A stretch of DNA of 32,109 nucleotides from Phenylobacterium sp. (lineage in GTDB: Bacteria; Pseudomonadota; Alphaproteobacteria; Caulobacterales; Caulobacteraceae): contig NZ_JAQGIZ010000054.1 of the NCBI RefSeq assembly GCF_028290885.1, positions 1 to 32,109 on the forward strand. Direction: 5' to 3'. Positions 7,642 through 15,162 of the stretch are shown piece by piece. The notes below the pieces were generated by a model, which worked only from the letters and a program-made list of their open reading frames with translations, made no database searches and had not been told where the DNA came from. How positions within the stretch are numbered: the first letter of the stretch is position 1; each line of letters starts with the position of its first letter. The position numbers and the translations under genes were made by a program.

Positions 7642-8653
7642 GCGCGTCGCCACGCTACGGGCGCCGCCGCCCGTTCTTGACTCCCTGCCCCCTTGGGCCC
7701 GGCCGGTCTTTCCGGACGGGCTGGCGCGGCAGAGCGCCGGCGTCTGGGCGCCTCTGGATTTCGAATTCACGCTGACCGAACAGGCGCGGATCAACCAGGC
7801 CGCCGCCCGACGCTCGGGCGGCACGGCGGACACGAGCCTGCATTTCGAGCATTTGCTGCACAGCGCCCTGGACGCCGGCCTGACGCCGCCATCCGAGGCG
7901 GTGGTGCTCGACCTGCAGAGCGGCGATGGGATGCGGTCGGTCGTGCCCTGGTTGCGGCTGCTGCCGCAGGCCCGGATCCTCGCCAGCGATCCGGCGAGCG
8001 TCCTGCTGGCCGGCCTCTATGGCCACGCCGCGGCGATAGGCGAGGCCGAGCGGGTGCTCTGTCTGGTGGCCGAGCCCGCTGCGGCGCCCGTAGCGCCTGG
8101 CTCGATCGACCTGGTGAGCGGCGTGGGGTGCCTGCATGAGCAGGACGATCCCGACCTCGTCCTGGCGGCGGCCGCGGTCGCGCTGCGGCCCGGCGGCCAC
8201 GCGATCTTTCTCGCGCCGTTCGACGGCTATGGGGTCCTGCGCCTCGCCTATGAACGGATCTGCGCGGAGTCGCGCTTGCGGCAGGACGAGCCCCTGTCGG
8301 ACGAAATCGATGCCGCGCTGCGGGTCCTGGCGCGCGATATCGCGGCCCGCACCCTGCCGGATCGATCGGACGCCGCGTTCGGACAGCTGGAGCAGAAGTG
8401 GCTGTTCGCACGCGCTTCGCTGGAGATGGCGGCCCGCGCCCTCGGCTTTCGCGATGTCCGCTTCCTGCCGCACAACGATCACGAGACGCTGTATCGCGAC
8501 ATGGCGCTCGTGCAGCTCCGAACGGCGACCGCTCATCCGACCGTCGAACTGCCGGGCTGGGCCCTGGCGATCCTCGACGGGTTCGACCGCGCGCTCCGCC
8601 CGCCGGTGAAGCGGCTGCTCATGCTGGACGGAACCGCGATCCTTACGCGCTAG
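7634..8653 (+). CDS. SAM-dependent methyltransferase-like protein
   Basis: A 339-residue protein whose middle looks like a class I Rossmann methyltransferase. VVLDLQSGDGMRSV at about residues 94-107 matches motif I (usually LDLGCGxG), ILASDP matches the acidic end of strand two, and SIDLVSGVGCLHEQDDPDLVL then LRPGGHAIFLAP match the later strands and the LxPGG turn. Motif I is degenerate, with glutamine-serine in place of glycine-cysteine. The first 90 and last 110 residues have no motif that I know, and the substrate is unknown. The gene overlaps the preceding smORF by eight bases and is followed by the convergent KTSC gene. Confidence 0.72.
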   Translation: MFERVATLRAPPPVLDSLPPWARPVFPDGLARQSAGVWAPLDFEFTLTEQARINQAAARRSGGTADTSLHFEHLLHSALDAGLTPPSEAVVLDLQSGDGMRSVVPWLRLLPQARILASDPASVLLAGLYGHAAAIGEAERVLCLVAEPAAAPVAPGSIDLVSGVGCLHEQDDPDLVLAAAAVALRPGGHAIFLAPFDGYGVLRLAYERICAESRLRQDEPLSDEIDAALRVLARDIAARTLPDRSDAAFGQLEQKWLFARASLEMAARALGFRDVRFLPHNDHETLYRDMALVQLRTATAHPTVELPGWALAILDGFDRALRPPVKRLLMLDGTAILTR

Positions 8654-8664
8654 GCGCCCGCGCG

Positions 8665-8871
8665 CTAGGCCTCGAGCCGGTTGAAGGGATAGCGGTCGCG
8701 CACGTGCAGCTGGAAGAAGCGGCCCTTGGAATCCGCCTCCACGAACGAGCGGTGCACTTCGCCCGGCACGCCCACGTAGACGTAGCGTTCGCCGCTACTG
8801 AAGCGGACCATCAGCTTGGCCCGCTCGGCGTCGTAGTCGATTTCACTGATCGCCGTGGACTCTACGTCCAT
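8665..8871 (-). CDS. KTSC domain protein
   Basis: A 68-residue protein almost entirely made of a KTSC domain: MDVESTAISEIDYD, LMVRFSSGERYVYVGVP, an RSFVEADSKGRFFQLHVR stretch and YPFNRL. The domain was named after the C-terminus of some lysyl-tRNA synthetases, and its small stand-alone members are common in proteobacteria without a known function; nucleic-acid or protein binding is only presumed. The track starts at 8964. The ATG at 8871 is chosen for its GGAGG six bases upstream and because the domain starts there. It converges with the methyltransferase-like gene, with eleven bases between the stops. Confidence 0.85.
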   Translation of the reverse strand: MDVESTAISEIDYDAERAKLMVRFSSGERYVYVGVPGEVHRSFVEADSKGRFFQLHVRDRYPFNRLEA

Positions 8872-9002
8872 GGGAGCCTCCGGTGGCTGGTCCTCCGCGT
8901 AAAACGTCCCGCCGCGCATGGCCGGTTCCCGCCTGGCCCCGATACATGCCAAACTGGCGGTCAAGGCGAAGCTTCGTCGGCGCCTTTTGGGGGAAATACT
9001 GC

Positions 9003-9407
9003 ATGCATCCGCACAGCCTGGTGGCGCTCGTCACCCTTCTGGCGCTCTTGACCTACTTCTGGATGAGCACCCGCGTCCCGGTCGCGCGCCGCAAATGCGG
9101 GATCAACGCGCCCGCCATGACCGGCGACCCGCTGCTCGAGCGCACCATCCGGGCGCACTACAACACGTTGGAATGGCTGCCGATCTTCCTGGTCTCCATG
9201 TGGCTGTTCGCCATCTACTGGAACGACCTGGTCGCAGCGGGTTTGGGCGTAGTCTGGATCGTGGGCCGCATCCTCTACGCGCTTGGCTATGCCGCCGATG
9301 CGGCCAAGCGCGGCCCGGGTTTCCTGATCCAGACGTTGGCCACGGCGGTGCTGCTGTTCGGCGCGCTCGGGCGGATCGTCTACATCCTGGCGACGGTCGG
9401 GGCCTGA
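9003..9407 (+). CDS. MAPEG family membrane protein
   Basis: A 134-residue protein with four membrane helices, the fold of the MAPEG superfamily (membrane-associated proteins in eicosanoid and glutathione metabolism). The diagnostic segment ERTIRAHYNTLEWLPIFL sits after the first helix and carries the RAHxNxxExxP pattern that forms the glutathione/active-site region in studied relatives. Bacterial members are mostly uncharacterised; glutathione transferase activity is possible but not shown by sequence. ATG 9003 is used because GGGGGAAA precedes it and the first helix begins at once; the track start at 8883 adds a basic, non-family leader overlapping the divergent KTSC gene. Confidence 0.9.
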   Translation: MHPHSLVALVTLLALLTYFWMSTRVPVARRKCGINAPAMTGDPLLERTIRAHYNTLEWLPIFLVSMWLFAIYWNDLVAAGLGVVWIVGRILYALGYAADAAKRGPGFLIQTLATAVLLFGALGRIVYILATVGA

Positions 9408-9448
9408 GGCGTGGCCGCAATAAGCTTCACGGTCGTGAAACAGCGCAA

Positions 9449-9460
9449 CCACAATTGTGG
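9449..9460. promoter_or_regulatory. Perfect 12-bp palindrome upstream of the lipoprotein
   Basis: CCACAATTGTGG is a perfect palindrome placed 61 bp before the lipoprotein ATG. A second pair, GTCGTGA (9432-9438) and TCACGAC (9482-9488), brackets it as inverted copies. This looks like an operator region, but no regulator is known. Confidence 0.3.
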
Positions 9461-9520
9461 CCAAGAGTTGTGCGGATTGGGTCACGACTTTCGAGGGATT
9501 GTTCGTTTCGAGGCTTCAAG

Positions 9521-10108
9521 ATGACCAAGTCGACTGCGGCCTTCGTCACCGCCCTGGCGCTGGCGGCGGGACTCGCCGCCTGCCAAACCGCCACCCCCTA
9601 CCAGCCCTACGTCCGCGGCCAAGCCACCTCCGGCGGCTATTCCGAGACGCGGATCGAGCCGGACCGCTGGCGGGTGAACTTCTCCGGCAACAGCATGACC
9701 TCGCGCGAGACCGTCGAGGGCTACCTGCTGTTCCGCGCCGCCGAGCTCACCCTGCAGAACGGCTACGACTGGTTCTCGATCGTCGACCGCCATACCGACC
9801 GCAATGCGCGGACCTATGTGGAGCCGGATCCGCTCTACAATCCCTGGTATGGCCCGGGCTTCGGCTACTGGCGACCGTCCTGGCGGTTCCGCGGCCGCGG
9901 CCTTGGCTGGCGCACCTGGGACCCTTGGTTCGGCGACCCCTTCTGGGCTGACCGGATCGATGTCCGGACGGTCGAGAACTTCGAGGCCTCCGCGGAGATC
10001 ATCACCCACAAGGGCGCCAAGCCTGTCGGCGATCCGCGCGCCTTCGACGCCCACGCCGTGGTGGACAACCTGAGGCCACGCATCCAGTACCCCGCGCCGC
10101 CGAAGTAG
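9521..10108 (+). CDS. CC0125/CC1285-type lipoprotein
   Basis: A 195-residue lipoprotein. The signal peptide MTKSTAAFVTALALAAGLAAC ends in the lipobox LAAC with Cys at about residue 21, so the mature protein should be lipid-anchored and exported. The mature part begins YQPYVRG and contains GGYSETRIEPDRWRVNFSGN and TVEGYLLFRAAELTLQNGY, the conserved core of the Caulobacter CC0125/CC1285 lipoprotein family. A tryptophan-, glycine- and proline-rich stretch then has many YGPGFGYW-like turns. Function is unknown. The ATG at 9521 has GAGG upstream. The gene is followed by the convergent DUF4337 gene only three bases away. Confidence 0.88.
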   Translation: MTKSTAAFVTALALAAGLAACQTATPYQPYVRGQATSGGYSETRIEPDRWRVNFSGNSMTSRETVEGYLLFRAAELTLQNGYDWFSIVDRHTDRNARTYVEPDPLYNPWYGPGFGYWRPSWRFRGRGLGWRTWDPWFGDPFWADRIDVRTVENFEASAEIITHKGAKPVGDPRAFDAHAVVDNLRPRIQYPAPPK

Positions 10109-10111
10109 CGC

Positions 10112-10678
10112 TCAGAGCAGGTAGGCCGCGCCGCCCAGAACGAGCCCCAGCAGGCCAAGGCCGATGGAGCTCAGCCAGAAGGTGCGGCGCCGGGTGACGA
10201 TCGCCACCGTGCACAGCGCGATGCCGATCTCCAGCAGGGTGGCGGCCGCCGTCAGCCAGTGGTGGTGGCGCTCGTGGACGTGGCTGGCGGCCAGCAGCTT
10301 GTCGCGCTCGGCCTCGTCCTCCTGGGCCTGCTTCTTGAGCTCGGCCTGCTTGGCGCCCTGCTCCTTGGCCGTGCCCTGGTATTGCGCCGCCTTCGGCCCG
10401 CCGACGTCGGCGGCGATGCCGTAGAGGTGCTTCTTCAGGCTGTCGGCCTGGTACTCGCCCCAGACGTCGGTGGCCTTGTCCTGGTTCAGCACCGCTTCGC
10501 TGGCCGAGGTGATCGCGCCGCCGGCCTCCACGGTCTCCAGGCTGCCGACGCTGGCCGCCAGCACCGCCAGGACGGCGATGGTGATCGACACGCGGGAGAT
10601 GAACGGGTCGTGCTCGTGGGCTGCGTGTTCGGCGTGCTCGGCGTGCTCGTGGGCTTCGAGCGCGGGATCGTGGGTCAT
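10112..10678 (-). CDS. DUF4337 family membrane protein
   Basis: A 188-residue protein of the DUF4337 type. The N-terminus is a histidine/glutamate-rich stretch (HEHAEHAEHAAHEHD) that could bind metal. One membrane helix follows at about residues 29-48, then a long charged, probably coiled-coil region (about 60-135) of lysine, glutamate and alanine, and two C-terminal membrane helices ending at the last residue. This helix-coil-two-helix plan is that of DUF4337; the function is unknown. The track starts at 10714, but ATG 10678 has AGGGGA upstream and starts at the charged leader. It shares its strand with the GT-C-like gene upstream. Confidence 0.85.
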   Translation of the reverse strand: MTHDPALEAHEHAEHAEHAAHEHDPFISRVSITIAVLAVLAASVGSLETVEAGGAITSASEAVLNQDKATDVWGEYQADSLKKHLYGIAADVGGPKAAQYQGTAKEQGAKQAELKKQAQEDEAERDKLLAASHVHERHHHWLTAAATLLEIGIALCTVAIVTRRRTFWLSSIGLGLLGLVLGGAAYLL

Positions 10679-10753
10679 GCGGGTCCCCTGTCGTCCTGTG
10701 GGCCGGCCGATCATCTAGCGAGGTTCGAGGCGAGGGTCGAGCGGGGGCGCCCC

Positions 10754-12529
10754 TCAACGCACCCGGAAGATCTGCAGCGGCTCTCCGGGCCGTGAGAGGC
10801 GCTCGAGCCACGCGGGGACGCGGCCCGCGTCCAGGGCCTTCTGCAGGCTGTCCGCGGCCAGGCCCTGGCGGTCGCTCTGCGCGGCGTGGGCGGGGCAGTT
10901 GAGGACATAGGCGACCTTTAGCGCCCGGATGCGGCGTTCGGCCTTGGCCGGCTGCGCGCCTAGCGCCGCGCGGGCTTCACGAATACCCCAGCCCATCCGA
11001 TGGTAGGGCGCCTGCAGGGCGGCGTCCGGCGTGTCGGCGAGGATGTAGGGCCCTTCGTCGATCTCGCTGAGCACCAGGCCGGGGGCCAGCCGCGCCAGAG
11101 GCCGGAAAGCCTGGGTGTCGTTGCAGCGGTCGCCGGCGGACGCGGCTTGGGCCACCCGCGCCGGAGCGGAGGGGTGGCCGGCCCGGCCGGCCGCCGCGCC
11201 TGCCGCCAGTCCGGGAACCTGGGTGACGGCCACCAGCACGGCGACGGCGGGGACCATCAGGCCGGCCAGCGCGGCGTCGGCGAGGTCGACCAGCGCCGCG
11301 GCGGTCACCGGCGCGGCGAACCACAGGGAATACTGGATCGAACGGCTGGCCTGCAAGGCCATGGGGATGGAGACGGCCAGCAGCGCCCCGGTCGCCAGCC
11401 AGGCCGGATTGGCCCGCATGTCCGCCCGCCGCCCGAGCCACAGCCATCCGAGCAGGCCCGCCACCGCCGGCGCCGCCAGGTTGATCGCGGTCGGCGGGTC
11501 GCGGGCGAGCAGCGTCAGCCAGGGCGTCATCTCGCGCACGTTGGCCAGCCAGACGGCCTTGAGCTCCGGATCGACGCCCGCCATCGGCCCCCGGAGGCAG
11601 AGCGGCTCCACGGCCACATAGACGGCCCCGGCCAGGACTCCCACGACCGCCAGAACCCCAAGACGCCCCAGCCGGCCCCACCGCTCCCCGAGCGCCGGCG
11701 CCAGGCAAAGGCCCGCCCCCGTCACGCCGAGGCCGGCCGCCAGGTTGACCGCCAGGGCGTCGCAGGCCGGCAGCAGCCAGCGGTCGGGCGGTGTCTGCAG
11801 CGCGCCCAGTCCCAGGGCGCCCAGCCCCAGCGCGGCGCCATAGGCGACCAGGACGCGGCCGGGACTTCGCCGGAACGCCCACGAGAGGCCCATGGCGACG
11901 CCGATCATCGCCGCGAACGGCAGGGCCTCCAGCCCGACGGCGAGACCCAAGGCGGTCGCCAGGCCGCAGAGCGCGCCCCAGATGGCCGCCGGGCGCTGGG
12001 TCGCCGCGGCCAGCGCCAGCAGGCAACAGGTGATCTGGATATTGTGATGGTCCACCCGACCGGGCTGGAACTCGCCGGAGGCATGCAGGCTGAGCGCGGC
12101 GGTCACCATGCCCAGGAACACCGCCCGTCCGCCGCCCAGCCGGCGCGCGATCAGCAGCACGGCGACGGTCAGCGGCAGGATCCAGAGCACCGGCCAGATC
12201 AGGCGCATGGCCATCTCCGCCCGGTCTATGGGCAGAACGCTGGCGAACAGCTTGAGCAGCACCGCCTCCGCCCCGTCCACCAGCCGCGACCAGTGCGTGT
12301 AGAGCCCGGTCGGCGGCTGCAGCCGGCTCAGCCTCTGGTCGAACCAGCCGCGCCCGGCGACCAGGTCGCGGACCATGGTCAGGCGCAGCGCATCGTCGGT
12401 GTCGCCCACCGTGCGGAGCAGGCGCGGCCAACTGACCACCGCCGCCGCGCAGGCGATCAGCCACACGATCGACGCGGCCGCCGCCAACCGGCGCGGCGAT
12501 GAATAGTCGGGAATGGGGGAAAGCTTCAC
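10754..12529 (-). CDS. Large GT-C/STT3-like integral membrane protein
   Basis: A 591-residue protein with roughly eleven to thirteen hydrophobic segments up to about residue 440 and a soluble C-terminal part. The first outer loop carries GDTDDALRLTMVRDLVAG (residues 43-60) and HWSRLVD (79-85), and DHHNIQ follows at 160-165. An acidic pair in the first loop plus a DHH-type motif is how GT-C glycosyltransferases and STT3-like oligosaccharyltransferases look, so transfer of a lipid-linked sugar is a fair guess. The family has been given unrelated names in databases, and no substrate can be read. The ATG at 12529 gives a short cytoplasmic leader before the first helix. A neighbouring smaller frame is a shadow. 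Confidence 0.75.
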   Translation of the reverse strand: MKLSPIPDYSSPRRLAAAASIVWLIACAAAVVSWPRLLRTVGDTDDALRLTMVRDLVAGRGWFDQRLSRLQPPTGLYTHWSRLVDGAEAVLLKLFASVLPIDRAEMAMRLIWPVLWILPLTVAVLLIARRLGGGRAVFLGMVTAALSLHASGEFQPGRVDHHNIQITCCLLALAAATQRPAAIWGALCGLATALGLAVGLEALPFAAMIGVAMGLSWAFRRSPGRVLVAYGAALGLGALGLGALQTPPDRWLLPACDALAVNLAAGLGVTGAGLCLAPALGERWGRLGRLGVLAVVGVLAGAVYVAVEPLCLRGPMAGVDPELKAVWLANVREMTPWLTLLARDPPTAINLAAPAVAGLLGWLWLGRRADMRANPAWLATGALLAVSIPMALQASRSIQYSLWFAAPVTAAALVDLADAALAGLMVPAVAVLVAVTQVPGLAAGAAAGRAGHPSAPARVAQAASAGDRCNDTQAFRPLARLAPGLVLSEIDEGPYILADTPDAALQAPYHRMGWGIREARAALGAQPAKAERRIRALKVAYVLNCPAHAAQSDRQGLAADSLQKALDAGRVPAWLERLSRPGEPLQIFRVR

Positions 12530-12650
12530 GGCCCGGCCGTGACTTCAGCGCTGCCTTCGACCTGCCTGGACATGGCCTGCGCCGCACACTCGAGTTTGCC
12601 GCCCAGCAGGATTTCAGGTCGGCGTTAAGAATGTTTGATCGCGCCCGCCC

Positions 12651-12678
12651 GACCCTGGCCGAACGACCCTGGCCGAAC
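12651..12678. repeat. Perfect 14-bp tandem repeat
   Basis: GACCCTGGCCGAAC occurs twice back to back (12651-12664 and 12665-12678) in non-coding DNA between the GT-C-like gene and the tRNA-derived repeat. The rest of 12530-12720 contains only the hairpin that follows it and no supportable gene. Confidence 0.85.
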
Positions 12679-12683
12679 GACGA

Positions 12684-12710
12684 GAGCCGCCGACCCAGGG
12701 CCGGCGGCTC
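12684..12710 (-). terminator. Original tRNA-Gly downstream hairpin, now stranded at the island's left end
   Basis: GAGCCGCCG and CGGCGGCTC form a nine-bp stem around a nine-base loop. It lies 24 bases beyond the displaced tRNA 3' end, so before the insertion it would have followed tRNA-Gly on the minus strand. A clear T-run is lacking, so termination strength is uncertain. Confidence 0.5.
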
Positions 12711-12720
12711 ATCGTTGAAC

Positions 12721-12783
12721 TATCGCGGAAATTTGGAGCGGGCGAAGAGATTCGAACTCTCGACCCCAACCTTGGCAAGGTTG
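12721..12783. repeat. Left att repeat: displaced 3' half of tRNA-Gly (63 bp)
   Basis: Identical over 63 bp to 16659-16721. It contains 13 bp of tRNA trailer, the CCA end (12734-12736), the T-arm and the 17-bp palindromic anticodon stem-loop CAACCTTGGCAAGGTTG (12767-12783). Homology to the tRNA stops exactly at the end of that anticodon palindrome, and the tRNA 5' half is absent here. This is the displaced chromosomal 3' end of the target gene. Confidence 0.93.
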
Positions 12784-12894
12784 CTCACAGGCTTCCACGG
12801 CTTTCCACCGGCGGCGCCTCTTAACATAAGTTACCGTAATGTTTAGTGAATTCTTGCATCGCTAGCTTGTGCGGAAAGGGGTGGAAGCGCTATC

Positions 12895-12915
12895 GGTGGT
12901 GACCCGGTGGTGACC
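12895..12915 (+). promoter_or_regulatory. Candidate integrase arm-type sites, left pair
   Basis: GGTGGTGACC at 12895-12904 and 12906-12915, spaced 11 bp start to start, lie between the left att repeat and the integrase ATG. The same motif and spacing recur near the right end. Arm-type sites for the N-terminal domain of the integrase are the simplest reading. Confidence 0.5.
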
Positions 12916-12937
12916 GGACTGGAAAACCGAGGCGCTA

Positions 12938-14290
12938 ATGAAAGAGCGAATCAGCAAAGCAGTCGCGGACTCAGCCGAGCCAGCCGACGCCCGATATACG
13001 ATCTGGGACGACGAACTTCCAGGCTTCGGGCTCCGCATCGAGCGCACCGGCGCCAAGACCTTCGTCGTGAAATATCGGGGTGGCGGAGGGGGCCGAAATG
13101 CGCCGCAACGGCTGATGTCGCTTGGGCGTCATCCGACTGTGAAGGTGGCCGAAGCGCGACGGAAGGCGGCGAAGGTGTTGGCGGCTGCGTCGCTCGGCCA
13201 TGACCCGGCCGGTGAGCTAGCGGAGAAGCGCCGGCAGATGACCGTGGCCGCGCTCGTCGACCTCTACGAGGAAGACGGCCTTGTCGTTCAGCGGGGCGCA
13301 AAGATCGGCAGCCCCATGAAGCCGCTTACTGCCAAGTACACAATGGCCCGCCTTCGCCATCACGTGGTTCCGCTGTTGGGCTCGCGCCGTGTCGCAGAGC
13401 TGACCGAGGGGGACATAGAGGCGTTCGTTCGCGCCGTAGCGAAGGGCAAGACCGCAAAGGACGAGAAAACCGGACCTCGGAAGCGCATCATCGTTCGCGG
13501 CGGCGAGGGCGCGGCGCGAAAGGTCGTCAGGGACCTCTCGGCGGTACTCTCGTTCGCCCAACGCCGCCGGATCATCTCAGATAACCCGGTGGCCACTGCC
13601 TCTGTGAGGAAGACAGACGGGCGCCGCGAGCGCTTCCTGACCTTCGAGGAGGTCAAGCGGCTCGGGAAGGCTTTGGATGAACTTGAGACCGCCGGCGCCC
13701 GCGGCCCCGACAAACGCGGCAACCGGCTCGAACCGGCCAATCGCAAGGCGCTCAATATCACCCGCCTGTGGGCGCTGACTGGCTGTCGCCGCAACGAGAT
13801 CGCGGCCCTTGAGTGGAGTTCAGTGGACCTGGGGCGGGGTCTTCTGATCTTCGACGAGTCGAAGACGGGCCGCTCCATCCGACCGCTTGCAGCGCCCGCC
13901 GCGGCGCTCTTGGAGGTCATACGGGAGGCCGCCGTGCCTGGCGCGGCCTACGTCTTCCCTGCCGAGCGGGGGGATGGCCATTACACGGGCACGAAACGCG
14001 TATGGCCGGAGGCGGTGAAGCGCGCGGGGCTGCCAGGCGTAAGCCCGCACACGCTGCGCCATACGCTCGGCGCCGCTGCCGCGTCCGGTGGTGAGGGGTT
14101 GCTGTTGGTGGGCGCGATCCTCGGGCATGCCAACGCGCGCAGCTCGCAGATTTACGCCCACGTCGATAGGGACCCCGCCAGGCTGGCGGCTGATCGGGCC
14201 ACGGCTGGGATTGCGGCTGCGCTAGGCCGGCCGACTGCCAGCGCCAACGATACGCATCCGGTGCCGCAGGCCGCGAACGACGCAGCCTGA
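12938..14290 (+). CDS. Tyrosine recombinase/integrase of the mini-island
   Basis: A 450-residue site-specific recombinase that should insert and excise the element at tRNA-Gly. The N-terminal arm-binding domain of the DUF4102 type is seen in WDDELPGFGLRIERTGAKTF (about 23-42) and LGRHPTVKVAEAR. The core-binding domain spans about 100-225, and the catalytic domain follows with Arg284 (TGCRRNEI), Lys309 (DESKTG), His371 and Arg374 (HTLRH), His397 (LGHANARSS) and the nucleophile Tyr406 (QIYAH). All six catalytic residues are present, so the enzyme looks active. ATG 12938 has a weak GAGG. It is placed within 160 bp of the left repeat, as usual for tRNA-borne islands. Confidence 0.96.
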   Translation: MKERISKAVADSAEPADARYTIWDDELPGFGLRIERTGAKTFVVKYRGGGGGRNAPQRLMSLGRHPTVKVAEARRKAAKVLAAASLGHDPAGELAEKRRQMTVAALVDLYEEDGLVVQRGAKIGSPMKPLTAKYTMARLRHHVVPLLGSRRVAELTEGDIEAFVRAVAKGKTAKDEKTGPRKRIIVRGGEGAARKVVRDLSAVLSFAQRRRIISDNPVATASVRKTDGRRERFLTFEEVKRLGKALDELETAGARGPDKRGNRLEPANRKALNITRLWALTGCRRNEIAALEWSSVDLGRGLLIFDESKTGRSIRPLAAPAAALLEVIREAAVPGAAYVFPAERGDGHYTGTKRVWPEAVKRAGLPGVSPHTLRHTLGAAAASGGEGLLLVGAILGHANARSSQIYAHVDRDPARLAADRATAGIAAALGRPTASANDTHPVPQAANDAA

Positions 14291-14386
14291 CAGCGCTACA
14301 TCAACCAGTTGATTGAGACCGGCCCTTACCAGCCCCGCAAGCCACTGCGGTTCATCCGGCAGGTGGAGAGGCCGAGGTGGCTGTGA
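14291..14386 (+). pseudogene. 31-codon coding-like remnant in frame with the integrase
   Basis: Directly after the integrase TGA the same frame continues without a stop for 31 codons (QRYINQLIETGPYQPR, then a KPLRFIRQVERPRWL end) to a TGA at 14384-14386. It has no start codon with a ribosome binding site, yet the peptide looks like a natural C-terminus. It may be the tail of a lost gene. No family is recognised, and chance cannot be excluded. Confidence 0.3.
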
Positions 14387-14398
14387 CGGTCTCAGCTA

Positions 14399-14902
14399 GT
14401 GAGCGTAAAAGCTGAAGTCGTGATCGATGAACAGGATGAAGAACCGCTCATCCTGTTTGGCCCCGACGATGCGGCCTCCCTTGGCACCTCCGAAACGGAA
14501 GACCTCTTCGCTTCCGGGGACAGCTACGGCCCTTACGTTGGCGCAGTGTTCGCACCCATCCAGGCCGCGCCTTTTGTGGCGGGCTTGCCCTTTGATGGCG
14601 ATCCGTGCGTCGGCCTTCCGTCGACATCCGGGGCGACCTGCGACGGGTATTTTCAGGGGCCGACAATCGGCGGTCAGTCCGACCTGCTAAACTTCAAACC
14701 ATCGCATCTGACGATCTCGGTCGACGGAACTCTGCCAGACGAGTTGCTGTCCATTCCTGAGCCCTCGACTTGGACGATGATGTTGGCCGGGTTCTTTGGT
14801 GTGGGAACGGCTCTGCGCCGCCGGTTCGGCCTTGGTGCGGGGGGCGGGAGGCGCGCCCGTCACGGGAAAAACAGGTCAACCCGCAATCTCATCCCCGCCT
14901 AG
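14399..14902 (+). CDS. PEP-CTERM tail protein lacking a signal peptide, probably truncated
   Basis: A 167-residue frame. Residues of about 121-145 read IPEPSTWTMMLAGFFGVGTA followed by LRRRFG, a clear PEPxxW-CTERM sorting signal: PEP motif, one membrane helix and an arginine cluster. Proteins with this tail are normally exported through an N-terminal signal peptide and then processed by an exosortase or rhombosortase. Here the start is acidic (MSVKAEVVIDEQDEEPLI), with no signal peptide, a GTG start and no ribosome binding site. The tail also runs 25 residues past the arginines, which is unusual. I read it as a 5'-truncated or decaying gene carried by the island. No sorting enzyme is in the window. 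Confidence 0.5.
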   Translation: MSVKAEVVIDEQDEEPLILFGPDDAASLGTSETEDLFASGDSYGPYVGAVFAPIQAAPFVAGLPFDGDPCVGLPSTSGATCDGYFQGPTIGGQSDLLNFKPSHLTISVDGTLPDELLSIPEPSTWTMMLAGFFGVGTALRRRFGLGAGGGRRARHGKNRSTRNLIPA

Positions 14903-14954
14903 GACTTGGGGGCCACGATTTCCCTGGGGCTGCAAACCGGGCGCCAGGGTGATT

Positions 14955-14978
14955 GCGGGCGTTCGTTATGAAGCCCGC
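14955..14978. terminator. Weak hairpin after the PEP-CTERM frame
   Basis: GCGGGC (14955-14960) pairs with GCCCGC (14973-14978) around 12 bases. No T-run follows. It is the only structure that I see in the gap 14903-15162, which otherwise shows no gene. Confidence 0.25.
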
Positions 14979-15162
14979 CGGAATTAACCTCCACTGCCCC
15001 CGGCGGGGAAATCTATCCGTCTGGCGGCTGGGACTGGGTAAGGAGAGCTAGCGGGAAGAGTCGCCCCAGCGGGATGCCCCTTGGGAGCCGGAGATGCGCC
15101 CCTCTATGCTGGCGGCCGATGATCGAGGGCCACGGGGGTCCGTTTAGGTGGGGGACGAGAAA

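Noticed and set aside
7248-7775. 175-residue frame spanning the argG-methyltransferase gap
   Set aside because: No domain, cysteine-rich random composition, overlaps the better-supported smORF and methyltransferase starts.
10617-10668. HEHAEHAEHAAHEHD repeat as a separate regulatory repeat
   Set aside because: It is the histidine-rich leader coding sequence of DUF4337 and is explained by that protein.
11000-12502. 500-residue frame opposite the GT-C-like gene
   Set aside because: Low-complexity G/R/Q/H product and no ribosome binding site; the minus-strand frame has clear membrane helices and motifs.
12651-12678. Start of a CRISPR array or larger satellite
   Set aside because: Only two 14-bp units without spacers; a simple tandem duplication.
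12734-12783. Second tRNA-Gly gene
   Set aside because: Only the 3' half from anticodon stem to CCA is present; D-arm and acceptor 5' strand are missing, so it is the att repeat.
12499-12846. 115-residue plus-strand frame across the left att site
   Set aside because: It translates tRNA-derived DNA (SNYRGN-ERAKRFELSTPT), which recurs in the frame at 16647; it is the tRNA repeat, not a gene.
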